Positions 8,642 through 17,808 of a stretch of 64,000 bases of DNA are shown here, in pieces. The notes under the pieces were generated by a model, which was not told where the DNA came from, searched no databases, and was given only the letters and a program-made list of their open reading frames with translations. Source of the stretch: an uncultured Alphaproteobacteria bacterium (GTDB taxonomy: Bacteria; Pseudomonadota; Alphaproteobacteria; Rhizobiales; Aestuariivirgaceae); assembly GCA_937873445.1 (NCBI GenBank), contig CALMWF010000046.1:1-64000 (forward strand), written 5' to 3'. Both the position numbers and the translations under genes were made by a program. The first letter of the stretch is position 1. Each line of letters begins with the position of its first letter.

Positions 8642-9535
8642 CAGGCGCAGCGGGCGGCCATCGAACACGAGCAGCGCAAGGCCGATGATGAGGGCGCCTG
8701 CAAACTCCTGCGCCGACAGCGCCTCCTTCAGAAAGACATGACCGAAGATGATGGCTGACACCGGGATCATCATGGTGGCCAGCAGCACATTGGCCGCCCC
8801 CGCCCGGGCGATAATGGAAAAGAACAGGATATAGGCCACCGCCGTGGCCAGCAGAGCAAGACCCAGCAGCGCCGACCAGGCATAGGCCGAGGCGTGCAGC
8901 AATTGCCCCGGATTACTGAAAGTGAAGGCCAGCACCGCCATGATCAGGCTGGAGGAGATGAGCTGGCCCGTGGCCATGGTCAGGGGCGAAATACCCTTTC
9001 CCCGGCGTTTGACCCACAGGCTGGAAAGGGCGTAGCTTGCCGCCGCCATGAGCACCAGGCCAATGCCCAGACCCTGCTGATCCAGTTTCGCCAAGCCTGT
9101 TCCCTTCAGCACCGCCACCCCGGCAATGCCCACCGCCAGCGCCACCATGCGCCGGGCGATGAGCCGCTCCTCGCCCGCCAGCGCCATCACCACCGCCCCG
9201 AAAATGGGGGTCGTGGCATTGATCACGGAGGCCAGACCGCTCGCTATCATGGTCTGGCCGGTGACAATGAGGGTGAAGGGAATGACATTGTTGAGGAGCG
9301 ACATGCCGAGAAAGGCAAGCCAGCTTTGCCGGTCAGTGGGCAGAGGGCCGAGCCGCAGGAGATGCACCGGCACCAGCACCAGGGCAGCAAGGGTGACGCG
9401 GGCGAACACCACCACAAGTGGTGACAGTTCCTTCACCGCCATGCCGATGAACAGAAAGGATCCGCCCCACAACAGGGACAGGAGCACGAGTTGCCCCCAG
9501 GCGGTCAGGTCAATGGCGGGTTCGCTTGGTGCCAT
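8615..9535 (-). CDS. DMT superfamily (EamA) transporter
   Basis: 306-residue inner-membrane protein with about ten hydrophobic segments arranged as two EamA repeats. Typical EamA features are LSLLWGGSFLFIGMAVK at the first helix, the VFARV segment in helix 2, and a second repeat beginning near SYALSSLWVKRRGKG. Family members export or import small metabolites (amino acids, purines, nucleotide sugars) by proton coupling; the substrate is not predictable here. The start is the ATG at 9535, which has only a weak upstream purine run. It is convergent with anmK. Confidence 0.88.
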   Translation of the reverse strand: MAPSEPAIDLTAWGQLVLLSLLWGGSFLFIGMAVKELSPLVVVFARVTLAALVLVPVHLLRLGPLPTDRQSWLAFLGMSLLNNVIPFTLIVTGQTMIASGLASVINATTPIFGAVVMALAGEERLIARRMVALAVGIAGVAVLKGTGLAKLDQQGLGIGLVLMAAASYALSSLWVKRRGKGISPLTMATGQLISSSLIMAVLAFTFSNPGQLLHASAYAWSALLGLALLATAVAYILFFSIIARAGAANVLLATMMIPVSAIIFGHVFLKEALSAQEFAGALIIGLALLVFDGRPLRLLGLGKNPA

Positions 9536-9609
9536 GGTCAGTTTCTCTGCACCTGTCCATGGCCCATGCTGGGCGGCAAAGCCACCCGTTCCTTGCGGCA
9601 GTGGCTGGT

Positions 9610-10263
9610 TCAGGCCGCGCCTTCGGCCTGCATGCGGCGGTCGAGATAATTGGCGCAGATCTTGGTCAGATCCTCCACCTTCTCCTGGAAGAAGTGGTTG
9701 GCCCCCGGAATGACCTTGTGCTCGATGATGATGCCCTTCTGGGTCTTGAGCTTGGAGACCAGCGAATGCACCGCCTCGGGTGCGGTCACCGAATCCTTCT
9801 CGCCATTCACAAACAGGCCCGAAGCCGGGCAGGGGGCAAGGAAGGAGAAGTCATAATGCTTGGCCAGCGGCGCCACCGAGATGAAGCCCGAAATTTCCGG
9901 CCGCCGCATCAGCAGCTGCATGGAAATCCACGCCCCGAAGGACACGCCCGCAATCCAGCAGATCTTGGCCTCGCGGTTGAAGCTCTGCAGCCAGTCCAGC
10001 GCCGAGGCGGCATCGGCCAGTTCGCCCGCCCCATTCTCAAACAGCCCCTGCGAGCGCCCGACACCGCGGAAATTGAAGCGCAGCACCGAAAAGCCCCGGC
10101 TCGCATACATTTGATAGAGCGAGTGCACGATGGGGTTGTTCATCGTGCCGCCAAAGCTGGGGTGCGGGTGGAGAATCAGGGCGATGGGCGATCCCTGCGG
10201 CTTGGCATGGTGATAGCGCGCCTCGATGCGTCCGGCGGGTCCGTTGAAAATCACTTCTGGCAT
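9610..10263 (-). CDS. Alpha/beta hydrolase (COG2945-like)
   Basis: 217-residue single-domain hydrolase. The oxyanion segment LILHPHPSFGGTMNN lies near residue 30, the nucleophile elbow is GVSFGAW with serine near residue 105, an acid candidate occurs in VNGEKDSVT, and the catalytic histidine is in GANHFFQ. Together these make a normal Ser-Asp-His triad of the small serine-hydrolase family often found beside iscR/suf genes in alphaproteobacteria. A GTG two codons upstream (10269) could also start it; I use the ATG at 10263, with AAAGG upstream. The substrate is unknown. It is divergent from iscR and shares its upstream region. Confidence 0.85.
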   Translation of the reverse strand: MPEVIFNGPAGRIEARYHHAKPQGSPIALILHPHPSFGGTMNNPIVHSLYQMYASRGFSVLRFNFRGVGRSQGLFENGAGELADAASALDWLQSFNREAKICWIAGVSFGAWISMQLLMRRPEISGFISVAPLAKHYDFSFLAPCPASGLFVNGEKDSVTAPEAVHSLVSKLKTQKGIIIEHKVIPGANHFFQEKVEDLTKICANYLDRRMQAEGAA

Positions 10264-10305
10264 GTGCACTCGGCCTTTCCCGGCGGGGATTTCCGGCAGC
10301 GAGTT

Positions 10306-10335
10306 GTTGACTCGCCTAGTCGGATTAAGTAGAAT
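10306..10335 (+). promoter_or_regulatory. suf operon promoter with overlapping type-1 IscR box
   Basis: TTGACT at 10307-10312 and TAGAAT at 10330-10335 are 17 bases apart, a near-consensus sigma-70-type promoter. GTTGACTCGCCTAGTCGG at 10306-10323 matches the type-1 IscR operator core SYY-GACT-N5-AGTC-RR known from E. coli, and it overlaps the -35 element and spacer. Binding of cluster-loaded IscR there would block RNA polymerase, the usual autorepression circuit. The leader from about 10342 to the iscR ATG at 10436 would be roughly 95 bases. Confidence 0.7.
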
Positions 10336-10435
10336 TCTTTAGAACAGTTCAAAAGACAGCATTTCCCCCTTGGGCGAGCGCCCTTTAGCACGGCCGGGGG
10401 GGCAAAAAGCAAGCTTTTCCTGCGCAGGAGCCGTC

Positions 10436-10912
10436 ATGAAGATGAGCACCAAGGGCCGCTATGCCGTGATGGCGATGATCGACATCGCCAGCCAGCCGCA
10501 TGAGGGGCCAGTCTCCCTGGCCGAAATCGCCGGTCGGCAGGACATCAGCCAGGAATATCTGGAACAGCTCTTCGGCAAGCTGCGCCGGGCGCGGCTGGTG
10601 GAAAGCGCCCGCGGCCCCGGTGGCGGCTATCGCCTGGCCCGCCCGGCCGGGGACATTCCCATGTCCGAGATCATTCTGGCGGTGGATGAGGCGCTCCGCG
10701 TCACCCGCTGCGGCGGCGACGCGGTGGACGGCTGCGTCAAGGGCTTGCGCTGCAACGCCCATGACCTGTGGTCGTCGCTGGGCCGCCAGATGATGTATTT
10801 CCTCGAATCCATCACCCTTGAAGACGTGGTGGCCAAGCGCAACCTGGCGCTGACCGCCGCCATCAAGCAGGCCACCGACCGCCACATGCCGGTAGAGAGG
10901 CAGAGCGCGTGA
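10436..10912 (+). CDS. iscR: Rrf2 family iron-sulfur regulator IscR
   Basis: 158 residues. A winged helix (MSTKGRYAVMAMID at the start, EYLEQLFGKLR recognition region) is followed by the three-cysteine cluster-binding segment C92-x7-C100-x5-C106 and then HDLW, as in IscR-type Rrf2 proteins that bind [2Fe-2S]. It is expected to repress the downstream suf genes when clusters are plentiful, and an IscR-type box lies in its promoter. The longest frame begins upstream at 10370 but GGAG before the ATG at 10436 marks the real start. The stop overlaps the GTG of the desulfurase gene by 4 bases. Presence of all three cysteines argues against a nitrite- or cysteine-sensing Rrf2 paralog. Confidence 0.94.
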   Translation: MKMSTKGRYAVMAMIDIASQPHEGPVSLAEIAGRQDISQEYLEQLFGKLRRARLVESARGPGGGYRLARPAGDIPMSEIILAVDEALRVTRCGGDAVDGCVKGLRCNAHDLWSSLGRQMMYFLESITLEDVVAKRNLALTAAIKQATDRHMPVERQSA

Positions 10913-11991
10913 GGGTCTATCTCGACCATAATGCCACCAGCCCGCTCCGGCCTGCGGTGAAGGCCGCCATGCTGGCGGCGCTGGAGCAGGGCGGCAATGC
11001 CTCCTCCATCCATGCCGAGGGCCGCGCCGCCCGCAAGCTGCTGGATGAGGCGCGGGGCCGTCTCGCCGTCTTCCTCGGCTGCCTGCCGCAAATGCTGGTG
11101 TTCACCGCCGGTGGCAGCGAGGCCAATGCGCTTGCCCTGAAGGGCGCAGCCGTGGAGCGCCTGCTGGTGCAGGCCACCAGCCACCCCTCGGTCATTGAAA
11201 ATGCCCGCGCCAGTGGCAAGCCCGTGGAGCTGGTGCCGGTGGATGGTTACGGCCACGTGGACGTGGCGGCGCTGCGCCGCCTGCTGCCGGGGCCAAGGGC
11301 GCTTCTCTCCCTTATTCTGGCCAATAACGAAACCGGCGTCATCCAGCCGCTGCATGAGGTGCTGCCGCTGGCCCGCGACCACGGCGCGCTGCTGCACCTC
11401 GATGCGGTGCAGGCCTTCGGCAAGACCCCGGTCAATTTCAGCATCTTGGGCTGCGATCTGCTCACCGTGGCAGGCCACAAGGTGGGCGGCCCGCGGGGCG
11501 TGGGCGCGCTGGTCATCCGCGATGGTCTGGCCCTGGCCCCCCTCATCTCGGGCGGCGGGCAGGAAAACCACCGCCGCGCCGGCACCGAAAACCTTGCCGC
11601 CATTGCCGGCCTTGCCGCGCTTGCCGCCGAACCGCTGGTGCAGACCTATGAACTGAACGACCGGCTGGAGGACGCCCTGACGGGCCTGCCGATTTTCAGT
11701 GACGGGGTGGAACGCCTGTCCAACACCACCTGTGTCGCTCTTCCCGGGGCTGCCGCCGAAACCCTGCTGATGCAGCTTGATCTGGCGGGCATCGCCGTCT
11801 CGGCGGGGGCCGCCTGCTCCTCCGGCAAAGTTGGCAAGTCCCATGTTCTCGCCGCCATGGGGGTGGCGCCGGAACTGGCCCGCGCCGCCATCCGCATCTC
11901 CCTCGGCTGGACCACCAGCGAGGCCGACATCACCCGTTTCATCACCGTCTGGCAGGGCATTGCCGCCCGCCACCCCAGCAAAGCCGCTTGA
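10909..11991 (+). CDS. Cysteine desulfurase, NifS/IscS-like (group I)
   Basis: 360-residue PLP enzyme that removes sulfur from cysteine as a persulfide. The PLP lysine is K191 in [12 protein letters not shown]; the sulfur-carrying cysteine is C303 in [11 protein letters not shown], on the longer flexible loop typical of group I enzymes. YLDHNAT at the N-terminus and RAGTEN are family signatures. It starts at a GTG that overlaps the iscR stop (GTGA). A second, group II desulfurase (sufS) sits later in the same operon, an arrangement common in alphaproteobacteria; the division of labour between them is not evident from sequence. Confidence 0.95.
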   Translation: MRVYLDHNATSPLRPAVKAAMLAALEQGGNASSIHAEGRAARKLLDEARGRLAVFLGCLPQMLVFTAGGSEANALALKGAAVERLLVQATSHPSVIENARASGKPVELVPVDGYGHVDVAALRRLLPGPRALLSLILANNETGVIQPLHEVLPLARDHGALLHLDAVQAFGKTPVNFSILGCDLLTVAGHKVGGPRGVGALVIRDGLALAPLISGGGQENHRRAGTENLAAIAGLAALAAEPLVQTYELNDRLEDALTGLPIFSDGVERLSNTTCVALPGAAAETLLMQLDLAGIAVSAGAACSSGKVGKSHVLAAMGVAPELARAAIRISLGWTTSEADITRFITVWQGIAARHPSKAA

Positions 11992-11999
11992 GGAAGCCC

Positions 12000-13511
12000 A
12001 TGGCCGACCAGGACACCATTGACCTCGTCAAGGATATCGACGTCGACAAATACAAATACGGTTTCACCACCGACATCGAGCAGGAATTTGCCCCGCGCGG
12101 CCTGTCGGAGGAGGTGATCCGCTTCATCTCGGCCAAGAAGAACGAACCGCAATGGATGCTGGACTGGCGGCTGGAGGCCTACCGCGTCTGGCAAACCATG
12201 GTGGAACCCACCTGGGCCAAGGTCAGCTATCCGAAGATCGATTTCCAGAGCCTCTATTATTACGCCGCGCCCAAGGCGGTGACCGGCCCCAAGAGCCTTG
12301 ATGAGGTGGACCCCAAGCTTCTCGAAACCTATGCCAAGCTCGGCATTCCGCTGAAGGAGCAGGAAATTCTGGCGGGCGTGCGCCAGCAGGGCGAAAAGAG
12401 CACACTGGATGAGGAGGGCGCAGGCGCGACCACGCCGGTGGCGGTGGACGCCGTCTTCGACTCGGTCTCGGTGGTCACCACCTTCAAGGCCGAACTGGCC
12501 AAGGCGGGTGTCATCTTCTGTTCCATCTCCGAAGCCCTGCGCGACCACCCGGAACTGGTGAAGAAATATCTGGGCAGCGTCGTGCCCCAGGGCGACAATT
12601 TCTACGCCGCTCTCAACGCCGCCGTGTTCTCCGATGGCTCCTTCGTCTACGTGCCGCCGGGAACGCGCTGCCCCATGGAGCTGTCCACCTATTTCCGCAT
12701 CAACGCCAAGAACACCGGCCAGTTTGAGCGCACCCTCATCATCGCCGACAAGGGCGCCTATGTATCCTATCTCGAAGGCTGCACCGCGCCCACTCGCGAG
12801 GAAACCCAGCTCCATGCCGCGGTGGTCGAACTCATCGCGCTGGAAGGGGCGGAGATCAAATACTCCACCGTCCAGAACTGGTACCCCGGTGACAAGGACG
12901 GCAAGGGCGGCGTCTATAATTTCGTCACCAAGCGCGGTGACTGCCGCGAGGCCCACGCCAAGATTTCCTGGACTCAGGTGGAGACGGGTTCGGCCATCAC
13001 CTGGAAATATCCCTCCTGCATTCTGCGCGGCGACCATTCGCGCGGCGAATTCTATTCCATCGCCATATCCAATGGCCGCCAGCAGGTGGACAGTGGCACC
13101 AAGATGATCCATCTCGGCAAGCACACCTCCAGCCGCATCATTTCCAAGGGCATTGCCGCCGGCCGCAGCGACAACACCTATCGCGGCCTGGTCTCGGCCC
13201 ACCGCAAGGCCCTTCACGCCCGCAACTTCACCCAGTGTGACTCGCTGCTGATCGGCGACAAGTGCGGCGCCCACACCGTGCCCTATCTCGAGGCCAAGAC
13301 CTCCACCGCCCAGTTCGAGCACGAGGCCACCACCTCGAAAATTTCCGACGACCAGATGTTCTACGTCATGTCGCGCGGCCTGTCCGAGGAGGAGGCGGTG
13401 GCCCTCATCGTCAACGGCTTTGTGCGCGATGTGCTGCAGCAGCTGCCCATGGAATTCATGGCCGAAACCCAAAAGCTCATCGGCATCTCTCTGGAAGGTT
13501 CAGTAGGTTGA
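12000..13511 (+). CDS. sufB: Fe-S cluster assembly protein SufB
   Basis: 503-residue scaffold subunit of the SufBC2D complex, which builds iron-sulfur clusters in the cytoplasm. The C-terminal beta-helix region shows family signatures such as [19 protein letters not shown] and [20 protein letters not shown]. Length is as expected. The ATG at 12000 is preceded by TTGAGGAAG, a good ribosome site; an in-frame TTG at 11988 is inside that site and is rejected. It lies 8 bases after the desulfurase gene. Confidence 0.97.
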   Translation: MADQDTIDLVKDIDVDKYKYGFTTDIEQEFAPRGLSEEVIRFISAKKNEPQWMLDWRLEAYRVWQTMVEPTWAKVSYPKIDFQSLYYYAAPKAVTGPKSLDEVDPKLLETYAKLGIPLKEQEILAGVRQQGEKSTLDEEGAGATTPVAVDAVFDSVSVVTTFKAELAKAGVIFCSISEALRDHPELVKKYLGSVVPQGDNFYAALNAAVFSDGSFVYVPPGTRCPMELSTYFRINAKNTGQFERTLIIADKGAYVSYLEGCTAPTREETQLHAAVVELIALEGAEIKYSTVQNWYPGDKDGKGGVYNFVTKRGDCREAHAKISWTQVETGSAITWKYPSCILRGDHSRGEFYSIAISNGRQQVDSGTKMIHLGKHTSSRIISKGIAAGRSDNTYRGLVSAHRKALHARNFTQCDSLLIGDKCGAHTVPYLEAKTSTAQFEHEATTSKISDDQMFYVMSRGLSEEEAVALIVNGFVRDVLQQLPMEFMAETQKLIGISLEGSVG

Positions 13512-13513
13512 TC

Positions 13514-14269
13514 ATGCTCGACATCAAAAATCTCCACGTCAAACTCGAAGACGAAGGCCGCGAAATCCTGAAGGGTCTCACCCTCAGCGTGAAGCCGGGC
13601 GAGGTCCATGCCATCATGGGGCCGAACGGATCCGGCAAGTCCACCCTGTCCTATGTGCTGGCGGGCCGCGAAGGCTATGAGGTGACGGACGGCACGGCGA
13701 CGCTGAAGGGCGAAGACCTGCTGGCGCTGGAGCCCAACGAACGCGCCGCCAAGGGCCTGTTCCTCGCCTTCCAGTATCCCATCGAGATTCCCGGTGTTGC
13801 CACCATGCAGTTTCTCAAGGTGGCGCTGAACGCCCAGCGCAAGGCGCGCGGCGAGAAGGAACTGTCGGTGCCGGAGTTCATGCGCCTGGTGAAGGACAAG
13901 GCCCAACAGCTTAATGTGACTCAGGAAATGCTGAAGCGTCCGGTCAATGTCGGCTTTTCCGGCGGCGAGAAGAAGCGCGCCGAAATCCTCCAGATGGCGG
14001 TGCTGGAACCCAAGCTCTGCATTCTCGATGAAACCGATTCCGGCCTCGACATCGACGCGCTCCGCGTGGTGGCCGAAGGCGTGAACGCCCTGCGCGCGCC
14101 TGACCGCGCCATGGTGGTCATCACCCATTACCAGCGCCTGCTCGACTACATCGTGCCGGATGTGGTTCACGTCATGGCCAATGGCCGCATCGTCAGGACC
14201 GGCGGCAAGGAACTGGCCAGGGAACTGGAAGCCAAGGGCTATGCCGAATATGTGGAGGCCGCGGAATGA
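13514..14269 (+). CDS. sufC: Fe-S cluster assembly ATPase SufC
   Basis: 251-residue ABC-type ATPase that drives the SufBCD complex. Walker A is GPNGSGKS at residues 36-43, the family-specific signature is FSGGEKKRAEILQM, Walker B is LCILDETDSGLD, and the switch histidine is in VITHYQR. An open frame runs upstream into sufB in another frame, but the real start is the ATG at 13514, two bases after the sufB stop. Its stop overlaps the sufD ATG by 4 bases. Confidence 0.97.
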   Translation: MLDIKNLHVKLEDEGREILKGLTLSVKPGEVHAIMGPNGSGKSTLSYVLAGREGYEVTDGTATLKGEDLLALEPNERAAKGLFLAFQYPIEIPGVATMQFLKVALNAQRKARGEKELSVPEFMRLVKDKAQQLNVTQEMLKRPVNVGFSGGEKKRAEILQMAVLEPKLCILDETDSGLDIDALRVVAEGVNALRAPDRAMVVITHYQRLLDYIVPDVVHVMANGRIVRTGGKELARELEAKGYAEYVEAAE

Positions 14270-15447
14270 CCAGCGCCGCCGCCACCGCGGTTCTCACACC
14301 TGCCGAAATGGCCATCGGCACGCCGCTGCCGACACGCCGGCAGGAGGACTGGAAATGGACCGACCTGCGCCGCCGCATTGAAACGCCCTATGCACGAGGC
14401 GCAGGCGTCGCTGATCCTTCCCGCGTGGCCAGGCTTATCGCCGCCGATCCGCTGGCCAAATTGCCGCTGCGCCGCGTCGTCTTCGTCAACGGCGTCTTGG
14501 ACCGCAGCCATTCCGACCTCACCGGCCTTGCGCTGAAGGACGGTGCCCCCGCCCTGGCCGAAGCCGAATGGCTGGCCGCCATGAACACCACGCTGGAAGC
14601 ACAGCCCGTTACCTTCACCGTGTCCGGCACGGCCGACCGGCCGCTCCACCTCATGTTCCTCACCCTTGCCGATGCTCCGGCTGCGGCTGGCGCGCGCGTC
14701 CATATTGATGTGGCCGAGGGCGCCTCCCTGCAGTTCATCGAAAGCCATCGCGGTATTGGCGCCTATCTCGCCAACCCCGCCCTGACCATTCAGCTGGGCA
14801 AGGGCGCGCGGATGGACCGCGCCAAGCTGGAACTGGAGGGGGCAGAGGCCACCCATCTGGCCGTGGCCGAACTGACCCTGGCGGCGGATGCCGTGCTGCG
14901 CGATTTTACGCTGACATCCGGCGCGGCTCTCAACCGCCAGAACGGCCGCATCACCTTTGCCGGTGAGGGGGCCGATGCCCGCGTCACCGGTGCCTATCTG
15001 CTGGGCGGTGCGCAACATGCCGACACGCGCCTTGTCGTCGATCATCAGGTGCCGCGCTGCCTGAGCCGCGAAGTCTTCAAATGCGTCATGGACGGTGATG
15101 CGCGTGGCGTGTTCCAGGGCAAGGTCATTGTCGCCCCCGATGCCCAGAAGACCGACGGCAAGCAATCGAGCCACGCGCTGCTGCTGTCGGAGCGCGCCGA
15201 ATTCGACGCCAAGCCGGAACTGGAAATCTATGCCGATGACGTGGTCTGCGGCCATGGCGCCACCTCCGGCGACCTTGACCACGATCACATGTTCTACCTC
15301 ATGTCGCGCGGCATTCCCCAGGCCGAAGCCAAGGCCATGCTCATTGCCGCCTTTGTCGGCGAGGTGTTTGACGGCGTGGACCACGAGGGCCTGCGCGACG
15401 TGCTCACCGCCTTTGCGCAAAACTGGCTGACCGCCCACAAGAGCTGA
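14266..15447 (+). CDS. sufD: Fe-S cluster assembly protein SufD
   Basis: 393-residue partner of SufB in the SufBC2D scaffold complex. The N-terminus has the usual RRQEDWKWTDLRRR motif; the C-terminal core shows SSHALLLSERAEFDAKPELE and CGHGATSGDLD, conserved between SufB and SufD, with the histidine in GHGAT implicated in cluster assembly in E. coli. Its ATG overlaps the sufC stop (ATGA), so translation is likely coupled. Confidence 0.95.
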   Translation: MTSAAATAVLTPAEMAIGTPLPTRRQEDWKWTDLRRRIETPYARGAGVADPSRVARLIAADPLAKLPLRRVVFVNGVLDRSHSDLTGLALKDGAPALAEAEWLAAMNTTLEAQPVTFTVSGTADRPLHLMFLTLADAPAAAGARVHIDVAEGASLQFIESHRGIGAYLANPALTIQLGKGARMDRAKLELEGAEATHLAVAELTLAADAVLRDFTLTSGAALNRQNGRITFAGEGADARVTGAYLLGGAQHADTRLVVDHQVPRCLSREVFKCVMDGDARGVFQGKVIVAPDAQKTDGKQSSHALLLSERAEFDAKPELEIYADDVVCGHGATSGDLDHDHMFYLMSRGIPQAEAKAMLIAAFVGEVFDGVDHEGLRDVLTAFAQNWLTAHKS

Positions 15448-15449
15448 TC

Positions 15450-16667
15450 ATGTTTGACGTTGCCGCCATCCGCCACGACTTTCCCATCCTGTCGCGCAGC
15501 GTGCATGGGCGGCCGCTCACCTACCTTGACAATGCCGCATCGGCGCAAAAGCCGCGCGCGGTGCTGGACGCCATGCGCGACTTCGCCATGACCGACTATG
15601 CCAATGTTCACCGTGGCCTGCATTATCTGTCCAACGCCGCCACAGACGCCTTCGAGAAGGCGCGCGCGACGGTTGCCCGCTTTCTCAACGCGCCCGCTGT
15701 GGACAACATCATCTTCACCCGCAACGCCACCGAGGCCATAAACCTCGTGGCCCAGAGTTTCGGCGGCATGGTGCTGGGCGAGGGGGATGAGATCATTCTC
15801 TCCATTCTCGAACATCATTCCAACATCGTGCCCTGGCACTTCCACCGCGAACGCCGGGGCGCAGTCATCCGCTGGGCGCCCATTGACGATGACGGCAACT
15901 TCCTCCTGGATGAGTTCGAGAAGCTCCTCAGCCCACGGACGAAGATCGTCGCCATCACCATGATGTCCAATGTGCTGGGCACGGTGGTGCCGGTGGCCGA
16001 GGTCATCAAATTGGCCCATGCGCGCGGCGTTCCCGTGCTGGTTGATGCCTCGCAGGCCGCGCCCCACCTGGCCATCGATGTGCAGGCGCTGGATGCCGAC
16101 TTTCTGGTTTTCACCGGCCACAAGACCTATGGCCCCACCGGCATTGGCGTGCTCTACGCCAAGATGGACCATCTGAGGCGCATGCCCCCCTATCAGGGCG
16201 GCGGCGAAATGATCGCCGAAGTGACCGAGCAGGCCGTGTGCTATGCCGATCCGCCGCACCGCTTCGAGGCCGGAACTCCCGCCATCATCGAGGCGGTGGG
16301 CCTGGGGGCGGCGCTGGATTACATGGAAAAGGTGGGGCTGGCCAGCATTGCCGCCCATGAAAAGGCGCTTCATGATTATGCCACTGACCGCCTGCTGGAA
16401 CTGAATTCCATCCGCCTCTTTGGCCGGGCGAAAAAGAAAGGCGCCATCATTTCCTTCGCCATGGAGGGCGTGCACGCCCATGACGTGGCCACCCTCATTG
16501 ACCATCATGGCGTGGCGGTGCGCGCCGGCACCCACTGCGCCCAGCCCTTGTTGAACCGGCTCGGCGTCACGTCAACGGCCCGCGCCTCCTTTGCCATGTA
16601 TAACACCATGGAGGAGGTGGACCGGCTGGCCGCCGCCCTGTCCGCCGCCCAGAGGATGTTCCTGTGA
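15450..16667 (+). CDS. sufS: Cysteine desulfurase SufS (group II)
   Basis: 405 residues. The PLP lysine is K225 in FTGHKTYGPTG and the active cysteine is C363 in RAGTHCAQPLL, the short-loop arrangement of group II desulfurases. HHSNIVPWH and GGGEMI are further SufS signatures. Group II enzymes need a sulfur acceptor such as SufE or SufU to be efficient; none is encoded in this operon, although a U-type scaffold-like protein occurs at 56.1 kb. It starts two bases after sufD and overlaps sufT by 4 bases. Confidence 0.96.
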   Translation: MFDVAAIRHDFPILSRSVHGRPLTYLDNAASAQKPRAVLDAMRDFAMTDYANVHRGLHYLSNAATDAFEKARATVARFLNAPAVDNIIFTRNATEAINLVAQSFGGMVLGEGDEIILSILEHHSNIVPWHFHRERRGAVIRWAPIDDDGNFLLDEFEKLLSPRTKIVAITMMSNVLGTVVPVAEVIKLAHARGVPVLVDASQAAPHLAIDVQALDADFLVFTGHKTYGPTGIGVLYAKMDHLRRMPPYQGGGEMIAEVTEQAVCYADPPHRFEAGTPAIIEAVGLGAALDYMEKVGLASIAAHEKALHDYATDRLLELNSIRLFGRAKKKGAIISFAMEGVHAHDVATLIDHHGVAVRAGTHCAQPLLNRLGVTSTARASFAMYNTMEEVDRLAAALSAAQRMFL

Positions 16668-17062
16668 CCGATACCCCCGAAGCCAAGAGCGCCGAACTGG
16701 GCAAGCCCGCCTGGCTGGCGGAGGACGGCAAGCCCTCGGCCATTCCCGCTGAGGAACTGGCCCTGCTCACCGATCAGGTGATTGCCGCGCTGAAGACCGT
16801 CTATGATCCGGAAATTCCGGTTGATATTTTCGAACTCGGTCTCATCTACAAGGTCGACATCGACGACGACCGCAATGTCGCCATTGAGATGACGCTGACC
16901 GCGCCGGGCTGTCCGGTGGCGGGCGACATGCCGGGCTGGGTGGAAAACGCCGTGTGCAGCGTGCCCGGCATCAAGAGCGCCAAGGCCACCATCGTTTTCG
17001 ATCCCCCCTGGGACCATAGCCGCATGTCCGACGAGGCGCGCATGGCCCTCAACATCTGGTGA
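16664..17062 (+). CDS. sufT: SufT-like DUF59 (MIP18) family protein
   Basis: 132 residues. A DUF59 domain occupies the C-terminal 100 residues, with the typical DPEIPVDIFELGLIY and LTAPGCPVAGDMP motifs including the conserved cysteine. Such proteins help iron-sulfur cluster maturation or delivery when linked to suf operons. The first 35 residues are a non-conserved leader. It starts at a GTG overlapping the sufS stop (GTGA). Confidence 0.92.
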   Translation: MTDTPEAKSAELGKPAWLAEDGKPSAIPAEELALLTDQVIAALKTVYDPEIPVDIFELGLIYKVDIDDDRNVAIEMTLTAPGCPVAGDMPGWVENAVCSVPGIKSAKATIVFDPPWDHSRMSDEARMALNIW

Positions 17063-17067
17063 CGCCC

Positions 17068-17436
17068 ATGACCACGCTTCGTCCCCGTCCCGCCGTTCTG
17101 AAACTCACCCCTGCCGCCGTGGCGCGGCTGAAGACCCTGGCCGACAAGGCGGGCGAGGGGGTTCTTGGCCTCCGCCTGTCGGTCAAGACCGGCGGCTGCG
17201 CCGGCATGGAATATGGCATGGACTGGGCCCGCGAGACGAACCCCCTCGACGAGGTGGTGGACCAGGACGGGGTTCGGCTGTTTGTCGATTCCAAGGCCGT
17301 TCTTTATCTCATCGGCACTGAGATGGACTTTGAGCAGTCGGCCATGAAATCGGGCTTCGTCTTCAACAATCCCAATCAGGTGTCGGCCTGCGGCTGCGGC
17401 GAAAGCGTGAGCCTGAAGCCGGCCGCGTCGTCCTGA
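17068..17436 (+). CDS. A-type iron-sulfur carrier protein (SufA/IscA-like)
   Basis: About 122 residues with the HesB/IscA fold. Three cluster-ligand cysteines are present: one in KTGGCAGM (residue 44) and two in ACGCGES (108 and 110). It is expected to receive clusters from SufBCD and pass them to client proteins. A GTG at 17059 overlapping the sufT stop could also be the start and would add three residues; I use the ATG at 17068. The stop codon overlaps the next gene's ATG as TGATG. Confidence 0.93.
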   Translation: MTTLRPRPAVLKLTPAAVARLKTLADKAGEGVLGLRLSVKTGGCAGMEYGMDWARETNPLDEVVDQDGVRLFVDSKAVLYLIGTEMDFEQSAMKSGFVFNNPNQVSACGCGESVSLKPAASS

Positions 17437-17798
17437 TGGCGGTCTCGGCCGGGCTGATCGAATTTCTGGTGGAGCAGCTGGGCAGCCTTGGACGGGTGGA
17501 GCCGCGCCGCATGTTCTCCGGCGCCGGCCTGTTCCGCGACGGGCTGATGTTCGCCATCGTCATTGACGATGTGCTCTATTTCAAAACCGATGTTGAAACC
17601 GTGGCCGCCTTCGATGCCGAAGGGCTGCCGCCCTTCAGCTATGGCACCAGGACGGGCGAAAGGCGCCTCACCCACTACCGGCGCGCCCCGGAACGCCTGC
17701 TTGATGACGCCGATGAGATGGCCGGCTGGGCGGCCCGCGCCTATGCCGTGGCCCAGCGGGCCGATGCCACAAAGGGCAGGAAAAAACCGCCCCGCTGA
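17436..17798 (+). CDS. TfoX/Sxy N-terminal domain protein
   Basis: 120 residues forming one TfoX_N domain (RRMFSGAGLFRDGLMFAIV near residue 25; LYFKTD; RLTHYRRAPERLLDD). In gammaproteobacteria the domain is part of the competence regulator Sxy/TfoX; stand-alone copies in alphaproteobacteria have no established function. Its ATG overlaps the sufA-like stop (TGATG), so it is translated as the last member of the suf operon. The C-terminus ends in a basic KGRKKPPR tail. There is no DNA-binding domain, so a regulatory role should not be assumed. Confidence 0.86.
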   Translation: MAVSAGLIEFLVEQLGSLGRVEPRRMFSGAGLFRDGLMFAIVIDDVLYFKTDVETVAAFDAEGLPPFSYGTRTGERRLTHYRRAPERLLDDADEMAGWAARAYAVAQRADATKGRKKPPR

Positions 17799-17808
17799 CG
17801 GCTTAAGG

